Counted from the first letter of the stretch, positions 26,453 through 36,309 are shown. The stretch is 64,000 nucleotides of DNA from Leptolyngbyaceae cyanobacterium (GCA_036703985.1 DATNQN010000071.1:62001-126000); one strand, 5' to 3'. The notes: generated by a model not told the origin, from the sequence alone. Program-made: numbers and translations.

Positions 26453-28066
26453 ATGCAAATTCCATTTATTGGCAAAAAATTTGACCAGGGCAAACAAGTC
26501 AGCCAGCGGACTCCCTGGCTGGTGGGATTGCTCGCTGCCAGTCTATTGAGTGTCTCTGCTGGCACATACTTATACTTAAATCGAGCAACACCTAAGTCAG
26601 ACATTGCCAATCTGACGGTAGCAGTGCAATCAAGAAATATCAATCTGCGGATTACTGCCAGTGGAACGGTTGTTCCCGTGCAAACCGTTAACCTCAGTCC
26701 GAAAACAGCTGGGCTGCTAGCTGATTTGCGAGTAGAACAGGGAGATGTGGTAAAGCAAGGACAAATCATTGCCCGGATGGATAATGAAGACATCCAAGCT
26801 CAGTTATTGCAAGCCAGAGCCAGATTAGATCAAGCTAAAGCAAGCTTAGATAAAGTACGGGCTGGAAATCGCCCGGAGGAAATAGCTCAAGCCAGAGCGC
26901 GTTTAGCTCAAGCACAAGCTCAATTAGCCCAAGCACGAGCGGGTAGTCGTCCGGAAGAGATTGCTCAAGCTAGAGCGCGTTTAGCTCAAGCACAAGCTCA
27001 ATTAACATCGGTGCAAACTGCTAATCCCCAACAAATTGCCGCCGCCGAAGCTCAGGTAAATGCAGCCCAAGTCAGGACGGATTTAGCTAAGACACGGGTA
27101 GATAGGTATCAAAGTTTGCAGCAACAGGGAGCAATTACTCGCGATCGCTTCGATGAAGCAATGGCCGATTACCGGACGGCAACGGCTAATCTGGAAGAAG
27201 CGAGGCGACGTTTGGCACAAGTACAATTGGGTACTTCGCCAGCGGAAATTACCCAACGACAAGCGGCGGTGAAAGAAGCGCAGCAAGCTTTAGATTTACT
27301 GCAAAGGGGTACGCGCCAAGAGGAAATCGCTCAGCGAGAAGCAGTGGTAAGAGAAGCTCAACAAGCTCTAGATTTGTTGCAACGGGGTTCTCGTCCGGAA
27401 GATATCGCTCAAGCACGAGCATCTGTGAAAGAAGCAGAAGGTAGGGTAGCCCAAATTCAGGTGCAACTGGAAGATACGATCGTCAAAGCACCTTTTGATG
27501 GGGTAATTACGCAAAAATATGCTAACGTGGGTGCTTTTGTTACACCTACTACTTCTGGTTCTAATACGGCGGCGTCTACTTCGACTTCGATCGTCGCGAT
27601 CGCTAGAGGATTGGAAATTCTCGCCAAAGTGCCAGAAGTAGATATTGGTAATATCAAACAAGGGCAAGCAGTTGAGGTAGTGGCAGATGCTTATCCCGAC
27701 CAGGTATTTAAAGGCAGCGTGCGTTTGATTGCGCCGGAAGCAGTCGTAGATCAAAACGTAACTTCTTTCCAAGTACGGGTAGCGCTCGATACGGGATTGG
27801 ATGAATTGCGATCGGGAATGAACGTCGATCTGACTTTTTTGGGTAAGGAAGTACAAGGTGCTTTGGTAGTACCGACAGTTGCGATCGTTACTGAAAAAGG
27901 ACAAACCGGCGTGATGATACCGGGTAAGGAAAATAAACCTGAGTTTCGTCCGGTAACGATCGGTACAACCATTCAAGACCAAACTCAAATTCTCGATGGT
28001 ATAAAAGAAGGAGAACAAATATACATCGACTTGCCCAAAAATTATCGACCACAACCAGAAGAGTGA
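26453..28066 (+). CDS. MacA-type periplasmic adaptor (HlyD/RND membrane fusion family)
   Basis: 537 residues. An N-terminal membrane anchor (about 22-42) precedes split lipoyl (LSPKTAGLLADLRVEQGDVVKQGQIIARMD, 81-110, and VKAPFDGVIT, about 344-353), a very long alpha-hairpin (115-340), beta-barrel and membrane-proximal domains. The hairpin tip is near 220-235 (SLQQQGAITRDRFDEA). Both arms carry 26-residue repeats: two copies going out (about 122-173) and at least two coming back (about 269-320). The protein bridges the inner-membrane ABC pump encoded just downstream to an outer-membrane channel. Substrate unknown. Confidence 0.92.
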   Translation: MQIPFIGKKFDQGKQVSQRTPWLVGLLAASLLSVSAGTYLYLNRATPKSDIANLTVAVQSRNINLRITASGTVVPVQTVNLSPKTAGLLADLRVEQGDVVKQGQIIARMDNEDIQAQLLQARARLDQAKASLDKVRAGNRPEEIAQARARLAQAQAQLAQARAGSRPEEIAQARARLAQAQAQLTSVQTANPQQIAAAEAQVNAAQVRTDLAKTRVDRYQSLQQQGAITRDRFDEAMADYRTATANLEEARRRLAQVQLGTSPAEITQRQAAVKEAQQALDLLQRGTRQEEIAQREAVVREAQQALDLLQRGSRPEDIAQARASVKEAEGRVAQIQVQLEDTIVKAPFDGVITQKYANVGAFVTPTTSGSNTAASTSTSIVAIARGLEILAKVPEVDIGNIKQGQAVEVVADAYPDQVFKGSVRLIAPEAVVDQNVTSFQVRVALDTGLDELRSGMNVDLTFLGKEVQGALVVPTVAIVTEKGQTGVMIPGKENKPEFRPVTIGTTIQDQTQILDGIKEGEQIYIDLPKNYRPQPEE

Positions 28067-28079
28067 GAGAAAAGGAACT

Positions 28080-28222
28080 AGGAGCTAGGGGCTAGGGAAG
28101 AGGGAAAGAGAAAAGATGTATAAGGGAAAGAATAGTTGTTTTGTATTGTGAATTCTGACTCCTGACTCCTGACTTCTATAATTCCCCAATCGAAAATCGA
28201 AAATCTAAAATCTAAAATTGAA
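28080..28222. repeat. Short repeats between macA- and macB-like genes
   Basis: The 158-base spacer inside the exporter operon is almost entirely repeat: AGGGGCTAGGG units, then CTGACTCCTGACTCCTGAC, then AATCGAAAATCGAAAATCTAAAATC-type heptamers. The AATCTAAA family recurs near 36135-36165 and 36288-36305. Confidence 0.6.
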
Positions 28223-28224
28223 GC

Positions 28225-29439
28225 ATGGATATTGTTGAAAGCATCAAAATGGCAGCCAAAACTTTGGTTGCGAATAAATTGCGAAGCAGCCTTACCATGT
28301 TAGGGATTATCATTGGTAATGCTTCTGTAATAGCAATGGTGGGAATCGGACAGGGCGCTCAAAAACTAGCCTCCGAACAGTTTGAATCATTGGGGCCAAA
28401 CGTATTATTTATTATCCCCGGCAATCAAAACGCGCAGCGCAACAGAGATGTACCAAGGACTTTAGTATGGGAGGACGCGAAAGCGATCGCAAATCAAGTT
28501 CCTTCTATCAGTGAAGTTGCACCGCAAATTCAAGGCAGACAACCAGTTGTTTATAGTAATAAAAATACTAACACTCAAATTTTAGGAGTGACACCGGAGT
28601 TTCTGTCAGTACGCAGTTTTGATGTTAACAAGGGAAGGTTTTTTACAAATCAAGATATCAAATCGAATAACCAAGTAGTTGTACTGGGATCGGACGTAGT
28701 TAAAAAATTATTTAACAATCAAAATCCGATTGGCGAAAGAATTCGGGTAAAAAATCTCAGTTTCTTGGTAATTGGTGTGATGGAATCTAAAGGCTCTTTC
28801 TTGGGAAGTAACCAAGATGATGCCGTTTATTTGCCGCTTACGACAATGGCGAATCGCATTATGGGGCGTACTTCTCCTTATGGAATGGAAGTATCGTTTA
28901 TTTCTGTTTCTGCCAAAGATTCTAATAGCATTAGAGCGGCACAATTTCAGATTAGTAATTTGTTGCGATTAAGACATAAAATTACCACCGAAGATGATTT
29001 TACCGTTCGCACGCAAAAGGATGTGCTGCAAATAGTAGATACGATCACGGGTGCGCTGACACTGATGCTAGCAGCAATTGCGGGAATTTCTCTTTTAGTT
29101 GGTGGTATTGGCGTGATGAATATCATGCTGGTTTCCGTTACCGAACGCACCCACGAAATTGGACTTCGCAAAGCAATTGGTGCTACTCAGCATGATATTC
29201 TCATTCAATTCATGATCGAAGCGATTATTTTATCAGCAGCAGGCGGTTTAGTTGGTACTGGAATTGGTGTAGGGGGAGTGATGTTAGTGGGCGCTCTCAC
29301 ACCTTTGAAAGCGGGTATATCGCCGATCGCAATTATACTGGCAGTAGGGATTTCTGGCGGTATTGGTCTGTTCTTTGGCGTTGTACCCGCCAGGAGAGCA
29401 GCGAAACTCGACCCGATTGTTGCTTTAAGAAGTGCTTAA
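28225..29439 (+). CDS. MacB-type ABC transporter permease (FtsX fold)
   Basis: 404 residues. Transmembrane helix 1 (about 20-42, with the motif LRSSLTMLGIIIGNASVIAMVG) is followed by a large periplasmic domain (about 45-270) and three C-terminal helices (about 275-300, 325-350, 365-390). The conserved VTERTHEIGLRKAIGAT loop before helix 3 is the coupling motif of the MacB/FtsX family. It pairs with the ATPase gene 17 bases downstream and the adaptor upstream, so this operon encodes a MacAB-like mechanotransmission exporter with permease and ATPase as separate polypeptides. Confidence 0.94.
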   Translation: MDIVESIKMAAKTLVANKLRSSLTMLGIIIGNASVIAMVGIGQGAQKLASEQFESLGPNVLFIIPGNQNAQRNRDVPRTLVWEDAKAIANQVPSISEVAPQIQGRQPVVYSNKNTNTQILGVTPEFLSVRSFDVNKGRFFTNQDIKSNNQVVVLGSDVVKKLFNNQNPIGERIRVKNLSFLVIGVMESKGSFLGSNQDDAVYLPLTTMANRIMGRTSPYGMEVSFISVSAKDSNSIRAAQFQISNLLRLRHKITTEDDFTVRTQKDVLQIVDTITGALTLMLAAIAGISLLVGGIGVMNIMLVSVTERTHEIGLRKAIGATQHDILIQFMIEAIILSAAGGLVGTGIGVGGVMLVGALTPLKAGISPIAIILAVGISGGIGLFFGVVPARRAAKLDPIVALRSA

Positions 29440-29456
29440 TTCATTAAAAAATCCAA

Positions 29457-30215
29457 ATGCAAAACCAAATCGTTACACAAGATTCCACCTTAGATACTAA
29501 TTCTAAACCAGCGATCATTCGGATGGAAGATATTTCTAAAATCTACGGTTCTGGCAATACTGAAGTGTTCGCATTGCGAGGGGTTAATCTAATAGTAGAA
29601 GAAGGAGAATATTGTTCGATTATGGGTGCGTCCGGTTCTGGTAAATCTTCAGCAATGAATATTATCGGTTGCTTGGATCGTCCTACTTCCGGTCGTTACT
29701 ATTTGGATCGGTTGGATGTGTCAACATTAGGAGATTCAGAATTAGCTCGCATCCGCAATCTTAAATTGGGATTTGTGTTTCAGCAGTTCCATTTGTTGGC
29801 GCAATTAAGTGCTTTGGAAAACGTGATGTTGCCAATGGTTTATGCGGGTGTACCTGCGGGGGAAAGAAGCGATCGCGCGGCGGAAGCACTCAAGCGGGTA
29901 GGATTGGCAAATCGGATGAATAATAAGCCAAATCAACTTTCTGGAGGACAACAACAACGGGTTGCGATCGCTCGTGCAATTGTCAATAAACCTGTTTTAT
30001 TATTAGCGGATGAACCAACGGGTGCTTTAGATTCCAAAACTACTCAGGAAGTAATGGATATTTTTACAGAACTTAATCAAACAGGTATTACTGTTGTCAT
30101 GGTAACTCACGAACCAGAAGTAGCTCGTCAGACTCATCGTATTGTCTGGTTCCGAGATGGACAAGTAGTACACTCCCATTTGACTCCTGACGATCTTGGC
30201 ACTGTTGCTATTTAA
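29457..30215 (+). CDS. MacB/LolD-type ABC transporter ATPase
   Basis: 252 residues. Walker [10 protein letters not shown] (57-65), Q-loop FVFQQFHLL, signature [14 protein letters not shown], Walker [13 protein letters not shown] and H-loop VTHEPE are all intact. Sequence style ([30 protein letters not shown]) is that of the MacB/LolD/FtsE group. It powers the adjacent permease. An N-terminal polar extension of about 20 residues precedes the domain. It is the last gene of the exporter operon; an AT-rich 415-base spacer follows. Confidence 0.94.
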   Translation: MQNQIVTQDSTLDTNSKPAIIRMEDISKIYGSGNTEVFALRGVNLIVEEGEYCSIMGASGSGKSSAMNIIGCLDRPTSGRYYLDRLDVSTLGDSELARIRNLKLGFVFQQFHLLAQLSALENVMLPMVYAGVPAGERSDRAAEALKRVGLANRMNNKPNQLSGGQQQRVAIARAIVNKPVLLLADEPTGALDSKTTQEVMDIFTELNQTGITVVMVTHEPEVARQTHRIVWFRDGQVVHSHLTPDDLGTVAI

Positions 30216-30630
30216 TGGTAGGGTTAGTTATTGAGTAAAATACTTATTATCATATATACAAAAATTCTTAATATAATTACTATGCAAAATGAGTATTAAT
30301 TAGTTTGATTATTTTAATATTTAAGTGATATTTGATATTCGTCTTAATATCCTAAGAATTTATTATAATCTATATCAATTATGTTAGATATTTTCAGAAA
30401 TTATAGGTAAGTTACAATGATGAATGATTACTATATACTATTGTTTGAACAATAATCGGAATGTTCGCGTTTTAAGATGTAACTATATTGTTCATCACAT
30501 TAATGGATGAAAAACAATAATGCTAGGCAGGAAAAAGTAGGTTAATATTTTTAAAGTTAAAAATATTAAAGTTGCCTGTTTTAAAGCTAAATTTTAGTAA
30601 AATTAAGCCAGTAAAATTTTATTACAAAGC
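30216..30630. other. AT-rich spacer
   Basis: 415 bases of very AT-rich DNA after the exporter operon. No gene, no repeat family and no convincing terminator. It contains the promoter region of the receiver-kinase at 30631. Confidence 0.4.
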
Positions 30631-31854
30631 ATGAAAACAAACTGTAAACCGAAGATTGATATGCAAGAAAGCCAAAAAGAAACTATTTTAATCGTAGACG
30701 ATCACCCTGAAAAATTAGATGAATTAATGAAATTACTAACAGAATATGGATTTAAAATATTTCTAGCCAAAACTGGTGAAATAGCCATAAAAGAAGCGGA
30801 GTCCAGCCAACCGGATATCATTCTATTAGATGTGATAATGCGGGGAATGGATGGTTTTGAAACTTGCCGTAGATTAAAAAGGAACGAATTAACTAAAAAT
30901 ATTCCGGTTATTTTTATGACTGTCTTATCTCAGACGGAAAATAAGGTCGTAGCATTTGAAATAGGGGGAGTTGACTACGTAACAAAGCCCTTGCAATATG
31001 AAGAAGTTTTAGCACGGATAAATAATCACTTAAATCTTTGTAATTTGCAAAAAAAACTATTAGAACAAAACGAAATTTTACAAAAAGAAATTAGCGATCG
31101 CATTGCAGCAGAAGCAGAAATCAAACAATTAAATGAAGATTTAAAACGTAGAGCCGCTCAACTGGAGGCTACTAATAAAGAGCTAGAAGCTTTTTCCTAT
31201 TCTGTTTCCCACGATTTACGCAATCCCTTGCTAGCCATTGACGGTTTCAGTTGGTCGATCCTTCATAAATATAGTTCCCAGTTAGACGAAAAAGCTAAAA
31301 AATATTTGGAAAATATACGTGCGACTACTAAGCAAATGGGTAAGTTTATCGATGATTTATTACATCTTTCTAGCTTAACTAGCAGCGAAATTTCGTTTAC
31401 TGAAGTTGATTTGAGCCAGCTAGCAAAAAAGACTGCTTCTTCTCTACAACTTTCTGCTTCAGAACGAGTAGTTGAGTTTGCGATCGCTGATGGGATCGTC
31501 GCGTGGGGCGATCAAATATTACTAGCAGTAATGCTGGAAAATTTATTGGGTAATGCGTGGAAATATACCAGTAAAAATCCCCAAGCCCGCATCGAATTAG
31601 GTATTTTCGATCGCAACGATCGATCGCCAGTTAGCAATCCAGTGTATTTTGTCCGTGATAACGGTGTTGGCTTCGATATGGCAGATGCCGATCGCATATT
31701 TTGTACCTTTCAACGCCTCCACCACAAAAACGAGTTTGAAGGTACGGGTATAGGTTTAGCCACAGTTCAGCGGATAGTTCACCGTCACGGGGGACAGATT
31801 TGGGTAGAAGCCTTTCCCAATCAGGGCGCGACTTTCTATTTTACTCTTGGCTGA
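30631..31854 (+). CDS. Receiver-histidine kinase fusion
   Basis: 407 residues. Receiver (about 17-135): D23-D24, D67 in LLDVIM, T97, K119 in TKPL. The MRGMDGFE loop replaces the usual MPxMDG Pro with Arg. A coiled coil (about 138-190, LLEQNEILQKEISDRIAAEAE..) leads to the dimerisation helix with H194 in SVSHDLRNPL and the HATPase domain (NLLGNAWKYTSK, RDNGVGFD, GTGIGLATVQRIV). The ATPase resembles the phytochrome/bacteriophytochrome kinase type (HDLRNPLLAIDGFS, HHKNEFEGTGIGL). Output partner unknown. An internal ATG at 30661 would give a shorter version. Confidence 0.94.
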   Translation: MKTNCKPKIDMQESQKETILIVDDHPEKLDELMKLLTEYGFKIFLAKTGEIAIKEAESSQPDIILLDVIMRGMDGFETCRRLKRNELTKNIPVIFMTVLSQTENKVVAFEIGGVDYVTKPLQYEEVLARINNHLNLCNLQKKLLEQNEILQKEISDRIAAEAEIKQLNEDLKRRAAQLEATNKELEAFSYSVSHDLRNPLLAIDGFSWSILHKYSSQLDEKAKKYLENIRATTKQMGKFIDDLLHLSSLTSSEISFTEVDLSQLAKKTASSLQLSASERVVEFAIADGIVAWGDQILLAVMLENLLGNAWKYTSKNPQARIELGIFDRNDRSPVSNPVYFVRDNGVGFDMADADRIFCTFQRLHHKNEFEGTGIGLATVQRIVHRHGGQIWVEAFPNQGATFYFTLG

Positions 31855-32060
31855 AAGGGAAAAGACAAAGGAAAAGGATCGAGGTAAAAATTAGCCCGTC
31901 TTCTATATCTCCCCCTCACCTTACCTCCCCATCCTCCTAGACTCTAAAAAGTTTATCGAATAAGGATTGCTTTTTTGCCCGACCCTGGTTAGGATAATCA
32001 TAACTATTAAATACGGTATTCCTAGCAGAAAACCGTAGATTCATTAAGGAGAACGTTTGG

Positions 32061-33254
32061 ATGGGTCTGTGGAAAAGCACCAAAAAACAAAGTAGCTCGG
32101 GTATTGGTGCGATATCTTCACTCTTAAGGTTGGCACGACAATCGTGCGAACAAGTGCTGAGAACTGTCAAGGCAAGCTTTGGCCACCCTTATAGTTCCCA
32201 AAAAGCTTTTGTATCTTTATTCTTAGTGGGAGTTAGTTTAAGTATCGCGATCGCGTCCTGCACTCCCAACAACTCCAATCAAAGCGGTACATCCACTGGT
32301 GGGAGTACTCCCGCTGCAAAAACAGGCGATGTTGAATTAACCTTAGTTTCCTATGCCGTCACTCGCGCCGCCTATGAAAAAATCATTCCCCAATTCGCCC
32401 AACAGTGGAAACAAGAACACAACCAAAACGTTAAATTTAATCAAAGCTACGGAGGTTCCGGTTCCCAAACTCGTGCGGTAGTTGATGGACTAGAAGCAGA
32501 TATCGTAGCACTAGCCCTCGCACTCGACACCAAAAAAATTGAAAAAGCTGGATTAATTGCACCTGGATGGGAAAACGAAGCACCCAATAACGCGATCGTA
32601 ACCAAATCTGTAGGGGTGCTAGTAACGCGAGATGGTAACCCAAAAAATATTCAAAATTGGCAAGATTTAGCAAAAGCAGGCGTAAAAGTAATCACTGCTA
32701 ATCCCAAAACCTCTGGTGGCGCACGGTGGAACTTCATGGCTTTATGGGGCGCTATAACTCAAACTGGAGGAGATGAAGCCAAAGCACAGGAATTCGTCAA
32801 CCAAGTTTTCAAGAATGTCCCGGTACTACCCAGAGACGCCCGTGAAGCTAGCGACGCCTTTTTTAAACAAGGTCAGGGAGATGTACTAATTAACTACGAA
32901 AATGAAGTTATTTTAGCGGCACTGAACGGCCAAAAACTTCCTTATGTAGTGCCTGAAGTAAACATTTCCATTGATAATCCGGTTGCTGTCGTCGATAAAA
33001 ACGTCGATAAACACGGTACTCGTGAAGTAGCTGAAGCTTTCGTCAAGTTTCTCTACACTCCAGCCGCTCAGAGGGAATTCGCCAAAGTAGGATTTCGACC
33101 TGTTGACCCAACAGTAGAACAAGAATTTGCCAGCAAATACCCGAAAATCAAAACTTTGTTTACTGCTCAAGATTTAGGTGGTTGGGATGCCGTGCAAAGT
33201 AAGTTTTTTGATGATGGTGCGATTTTCGACAAGATTCAAGCTGGCATCAAGTAA
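32061..33254 (+). CDS. sbpA: Sulfate ABC transporter substrate-binding lipoprotein
   Basis: 397 residues, family of sulfate/thiosulfate-binding proteins Sbp/CysP. Motifs: LTLVSYAVTRAAYEKIIPQF, QSYGGSGSQTRAV, LALALDTKKIEKAG, NPKTSGGARWNF and RPVDPTV. A lipobox (SIAIASC, C67) ends the signal segment 50-66. The N-terminus before the hydrophobic core is about 48 residues, much longer than usual, yet the ATG at 32061 has a good ribosome site (AAGGAGA, 14 bases upstream). First gene of a sulfate importer operon continuing to 36038. Confidence 0.95.
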   Translation: MGLWKSTKKQSSSGIGAISSLLRLARQSCEQVLRTVKASFGHPYSSQKAFVSLFLVGVSLSIAIASCTPNNSNQSGTSTGGSTPAAKTGDVELTLVSYAVTRAAYEKIIPQFAQQWKQEHNQNVKFNQSYGGSGSQTRAVVDGLEADIVALALALDTKKIEKAGLIAPGWENEAPNNAIVTKSVGVLVTRDGNPKNIQNWQDLAKAGVKVITANPKTSGGARWNFMALWGAITQTGGDEAKAQEFVNQVFKNVPVLPRDAREASDAFFKQGQGDVLINYENEVILAALNGQKLPYVVPEVNISIDNPVAVVDKNVDKHGTREVAEAFVKFLYTPAAQREFAKVGFRPVDPTVEQEFASKYPKIKTLFTAQDLGGWDAVQSKFFDDGAIFDKIQAGIK

Positions 33255-33382
33255 TAATCGTTTATCTGTAATTTGATGAACGAACAAGAAATGGTTGCTT
33301 GAGGTAGCAAGGGAATTATGAATTATCGATCGCAACCGTAAATCATAATTTCCTTTTCTCATATCTAAAACAAGCCAAATAA

Positions 33383-33871
33383 ATGCTTATGAGCGCCGTC
33401 TTATTTAGCTATTTTCTCATCAGTTACAGCTTTTCCGGCTTTCTTTGCTACTTAGCGTTTCAAAAACATTTGAATCGCCAGCTATATTTAGCAGAGTTAC
33501 CAATACCCATCTTAAATCCTCAATTAGGTAATTTAGCCATCCCATTTTTTTGGCCAATTTGGATCGTGCAGGAAAGTTTTAAAAAAAATCGAGCCAACAA
33601 TCTCGGTCAACATATTTTTACCAAAGCTCGCATTAGAATTCTGATTCCTACCACGTATTGCCAAGAGCCTGTAATTTCTCATCTTACTTCCCAATATGGT
33701 TTAACTTTCAATATTACAGGAGCAAGATTGAACGCCAATAAACAGTCACCCGGAGTATTCGATCTGGAGCTTACGGGAACACCTCAACAAATTCAAAAAG
33801 CTCTTGATTATCTAGTAACGAAGCAAGTAAAAATTTGGGGCAAACCAAACCCTGATGGCGATGCTTGGTAA
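33383..33871 (+). CDS. Membrane-anchored NIL-domain protein in the sulfate importer operon
   Basis: 162 residues. An N-terminal hydrophobic segment (about 5-25) and a second weaker one (about 48-62, NLAIPFFWPIWIV) precede a NIL domain (about 80-155): ARIRILIPTTYCQEPVISHL, GLTFNITGARL, FDLELTGTPQQIQKALDYL, KIWGKP. NIL domains are best known at the C-terminus of the methionine importer ATPase MetN, where they bind amino acid to inhibit transport. By context this protein may sense a sulfur compound and act on the importer; that is inference. It sits 128 bases after sbpA and 29 before a second NIL gene. Confidence 0.88.
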   Translation: MLMSAVLFSYFLISYSFSGFLCYLAFQKHLNRQLYLAELPIPILNPQLGNLAIPFFWPIWIVQESFKKNRANNLGQHIFTKARIRILIPTTYCQEPVISHLTSQYGLTFNITGARLNANKQSPGVFDLELTGTPQQIQKALDYLVTKQVKIWGKPNPDGDAW

Positions 33872-33900
33872 ATTAGTATATTTTTCAGCAGGAAACTATC

Positions 33901-34251
33901 ATGTTTAGTCAAGATAACAACGAACCTCAATTCGATCTCATCGATGCTGCCAGCGCTGGAACGGCCACAGCGATTAGTTCGGGAGAAAACCGACCAACCC
34001 AAGCCCGTATCCGCATTCAAGTTCCCAAACATTATCATCAGGAACCAGTAATCTCTCGTTTAATTTCCGATCATGGCTTAACAGTTAATTTCAACGCCGC
34101 ATTGTTGACGACAAACGAGTATAATGATGGCTGGTTCGATCTGGAATTACAAGGTACGTCTCGTCAAATTCAAAGTGCCTTCATCTACTTGGCCGAAATG
34201 AACGTGCGAATTTGGAGTAAATCCACCGATCCAGAAGAAGAAAATTGGTAA
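33901..34251 (+). CDS. Soluble NIL-domain protein in the sulfate importer operon
   Basis: 116 residues, with no membrane segment. Residues about 37-113 form a NIL domain homologous to the upstream gene: ARIRIQVPKHYHQEPVISRL, GLTVNFNAALL, FDLELQGTSRQIQSAFIYL, RIWSKS. The first 35 residues are polar and Ala/Ser/Thr-rich. Paired soluble and membrane forms suggest two binding subunits of one sensor. Small-molecule regulation of sulfate uptake is plausible but not shown. A 106-base spacer with tandem heptamer repeats separates it from cysT. Confidence 0.88.
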   Translation: MFSQDNNEPQFDLIDAASAGTATAISSGENRPTQARIRIQVPKHYHQEPVISRLISDHGLTVNFNAALLTTNEYNDGWFDLELQGTSRQIQSAFIYLAEMNVRIWSKSTDPEEENW

Positions 34252-34260
34252 ATTTTTGGT

Positions 34261-34330
34261 CGTTGGTCATTTGTCATTAGTCATTAGCGATCGTTTAATC
34301 AAGACAAATAACAAATAACCAATGACTAAT
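34261..34330. repeat. Tandem TGTCATT/GTCATTA repeats forming a hairpin
   Basis: Heptamers GGTCATT, TGTCATT and AGTCATT on the left and their complements on the right form a long imperfect hairpin. A 10-bp perfect pair is 34276-34285 with 34321-34330. It lies inside the sulfate operon, between the second NIL gene and cysT. Same family as 38514-38557 and 52811-52910. Confidence 0.7.
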
Positions 34331-34357
34331 TAACTAACAAAAAATTACAACTTAATT

Positions 34358-35227
34358 ATGGCTGTTTCTGTTTCTTCCCGTTCTAATCGAGTCGGGAAAA
34401 AAACTCTCCCTTCAGTGGGGAAATTATCTCCCTGGTTATTTACGTTCGGGTATCTTACCTTGATGCTTTTGCTACCAACAGCGGCTCTTTTGTTAAGAGC
34501 TAGCACGGTAGGCCCATTAGAATTTTGGAAAATTGCTACTAGCCCGGTCGCTATTTCCGCTTACGATGTTACCTTTATCACGGCGTTAATTGCGGCTGGA
34601 ATTAATGGTTTATTTGGGGTTTTAATTGCCTGGGTTTTAGTCCGGTATGATTTTCCCTTTAAACGCCTGATCGATGCTGCGATCGATCTGCCTTTTGCCT
34701 TACCTACTTCCGTTGCTGGTTTAACTTTAGCGACAGTTTACAGCGAAAATGGCTGGATCGGCTCCCTATTAGCGCCTTTGGGTATTAAAGTTGCCTTTAC
34801 TCGCTTGGGAGTTGGTATTGCTATGCTTTTTATTTCTTTACCTTTTGTGGTGCGGACTTTGCAACCAGTTCTACAAGAAATGGAAAAGGAGGTAGAAGAG
34901 GCGGCGTGGAGTTTAGGTGCTTCGGAAAGATTAACTTTTTGGCGAGTGATTTTGCCCCCGTTGATGCCAGCTATTTTAACTGGGATAACACTGGGCTTTT
35001 CACGCGCCGTAGGAGAATACGGTTCGATCGTAATTGTGGCTGCTAATATTCCGTTTAAAGATTTAATTGCTTCTGTGCTAATTTTCCAACGGTTAGAGCA
35101 GTACGATTACGCAGGCGCTACGGTAATTGGCACGGTTTTATTGGGTATTTCTCTTTTAATGTTGTTAGCTATTAACTTGTTAAATGTGTGGGGGAAACGT
35201 TATGGGCAAGGACAATCAGAAAGTTAA
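34358..35227 (+). CDS. cysT: Sulfate ABC transporter permease CysT (CysU)
   Basis: 289 residues with six or so transmembrane helices. The EAA loop that docks the ATPase reads [31 protein letters not shown]. Motifs [14 protein letters not shown] and GEYGSIVIV are typical of CysT, which pairs with CysW in sulfate/thiosulfate import. The stop overlaps the start of cysW by 26 bases, indicating translational coupling. Confidence 0.95.
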   Translation: MAVSVSSRSNRVGKKTLPSVGKLSPWLFTFGYLTLMLLLPTAALLLRASTVGPLEFWKIATSPVAISAYDVTFITALIAAGINGLFGVLIAWVLVRYDFPFKRLIDAAIDLPFALPTSVAGLTLATVYSENGWIGSLLAPLGIKVAFTRLGVGIAMLFISLPFVVRTLQPVLQEMEKEVEEAAWSLGASERLTFWRVILPPLMPAILTGITLGFSRAVGEYGSIVIVAANIPFKDLIASVLIFQRLEQYDYAGATVIGTVLLGISLLMLLAINLLNVWGKRYGQGQSES

Positions 35228-36038
35228 GTTAATTCTCATTTGGGGAGCAATATTATATTTAGCATTAGTACTATTTATCCCCGCAGTCAATGTTTTTTTT
35301 CAAGCTTTTAAGTTTGGAGTTAGCCCTTTTATCGCCAATTTGATGGAACCGGCTTTTCTCCATGCGATTAAATTAACGGTTTTAATTGCTTTAATTGTCG
35401 TACCGATCAATACGGTATTTGGGCTATGTGCGGCATGGATAATTGCTCGTCATAAATTTCGGGGTCGTACCTTCTTTTTGAGCGTTTTAGACTTACCTTT
35501 TGCCGTTTCGCCAGTGGTAGCTGGCTTGATGATCGTCTTGCTGTACGGACGATTGGGTTGGTTTGGGCCATTACTGGAGCAAGGAAATATTAAAATTATT
35601 TTCGCTTTGCCAGGGATGATAATTGCTACGGCTTTTGTTACTTTGCCATTTGTAGCGCGAGAAGTAATTCCCGTGTTAGAAGAAGTCGGTACAGATCAGG
35701 AAGAAGCTGCCAAAACATTAGGAGCAAATGACTGGCAGATTTTCTGGCGAGTTACCCTTCCTAATATCCGTTGGGGTTTGCTTTACGGTTTAATTTTGAC
35801 CAATGCTAGAGCTATGGGAGAATTTGGGGCAGTATCGGTGGTTTCCGGCAATATTGCTCAGAAAACTCAAACTTTGCCTTTATTTGTCGAAGAAGCTTAT
35901 AAGCAATACCAAACACAAGCTTCTTTTTCTGCTGCGGTTTTGTTGGCTGGTCTAGCTTTGGTCACCCTGGTACTTAAAGAAATTTTGGAGCGTAAAACTC
36001 GCATCAAAGATGTGGATTATGAAGCTACAACTGAGTAA
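35202..36038 (+). CDS. cysW: Sulfate ABC transporter permease CysW
   Basis: 278 residues from the ATG at 35202 (MGKDNQKVK). The frame opens earlier, at 35184, but that start is deeper inside cysT. Six transmembrane helices, the EAA loop [30 protein letters not shown] and the CysW motifs [15 protein letters not shown] and [11 protein letters not shown] are present. It forms the membrane channel with CysT. The ATPase gene cysA that normally follows is missing here: next is a 270-base spacer and a regulator on the other strand. Confidence 0.95.
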   Translation: MGKDNQKVKLILIWGAILYLALVLFIPAVNVFFQAFKFGVSPFIANLMEPAFLHAIKLTVLIALIVVPINTVFGLCAAWIIARHKFRGRTFFLSVLDLPFAVSPVVAGLMIVLLYGRLGWFGPLLEQGNIKIIFALPGMIIATAFVTLPFVAREVIPVLEEVGTDQEEAAKTLGANDWQIFWRVTLPNIRWGLLYGLILTNARAMGEFGAVSVVSGNIAQKTQTLPLFVEEAYKQYQTQASFSAAVLLAGLALVTLVLKEILERKTRIKDVDYEATTE

Positions 36039-36309
36039 ATCATTAAAAGTTGTATTTTAGGTAGTGATGAACTGAAAACGCCAAATAAACAGAGAACAGA
36101 AAAGAATAATAAACATCTTGATGCAAGTCTATCAATTTTAGATTTTAGATTTTAGATTTTAGATTGCAGAATCGATCCCTGCGGATGAATCAATTTGCTC
36201 AAAGTGAGGAAAAATTCCGTTCATTTCGACAACTAAAATCGGGGTGCTGTGGTTGACTATTTTTGATGTTTCTCATCTAAAATGCAACCATCTAAAATCT
36301 AAAATGGCT
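36039..36309. repeat. Spacer with TTTTAGA heptamer arrays
   Basis: Between cysW (+) and the LuxR-type regulator (-). Tandem TTTTAGA units lie near 36137-36165, and inverted AATCTAAAA units near 36285-36305, so the two can pair as a long stem. No gene. The family also occurs between the exporter genes near 28195-28222. Confidence 0.6.
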
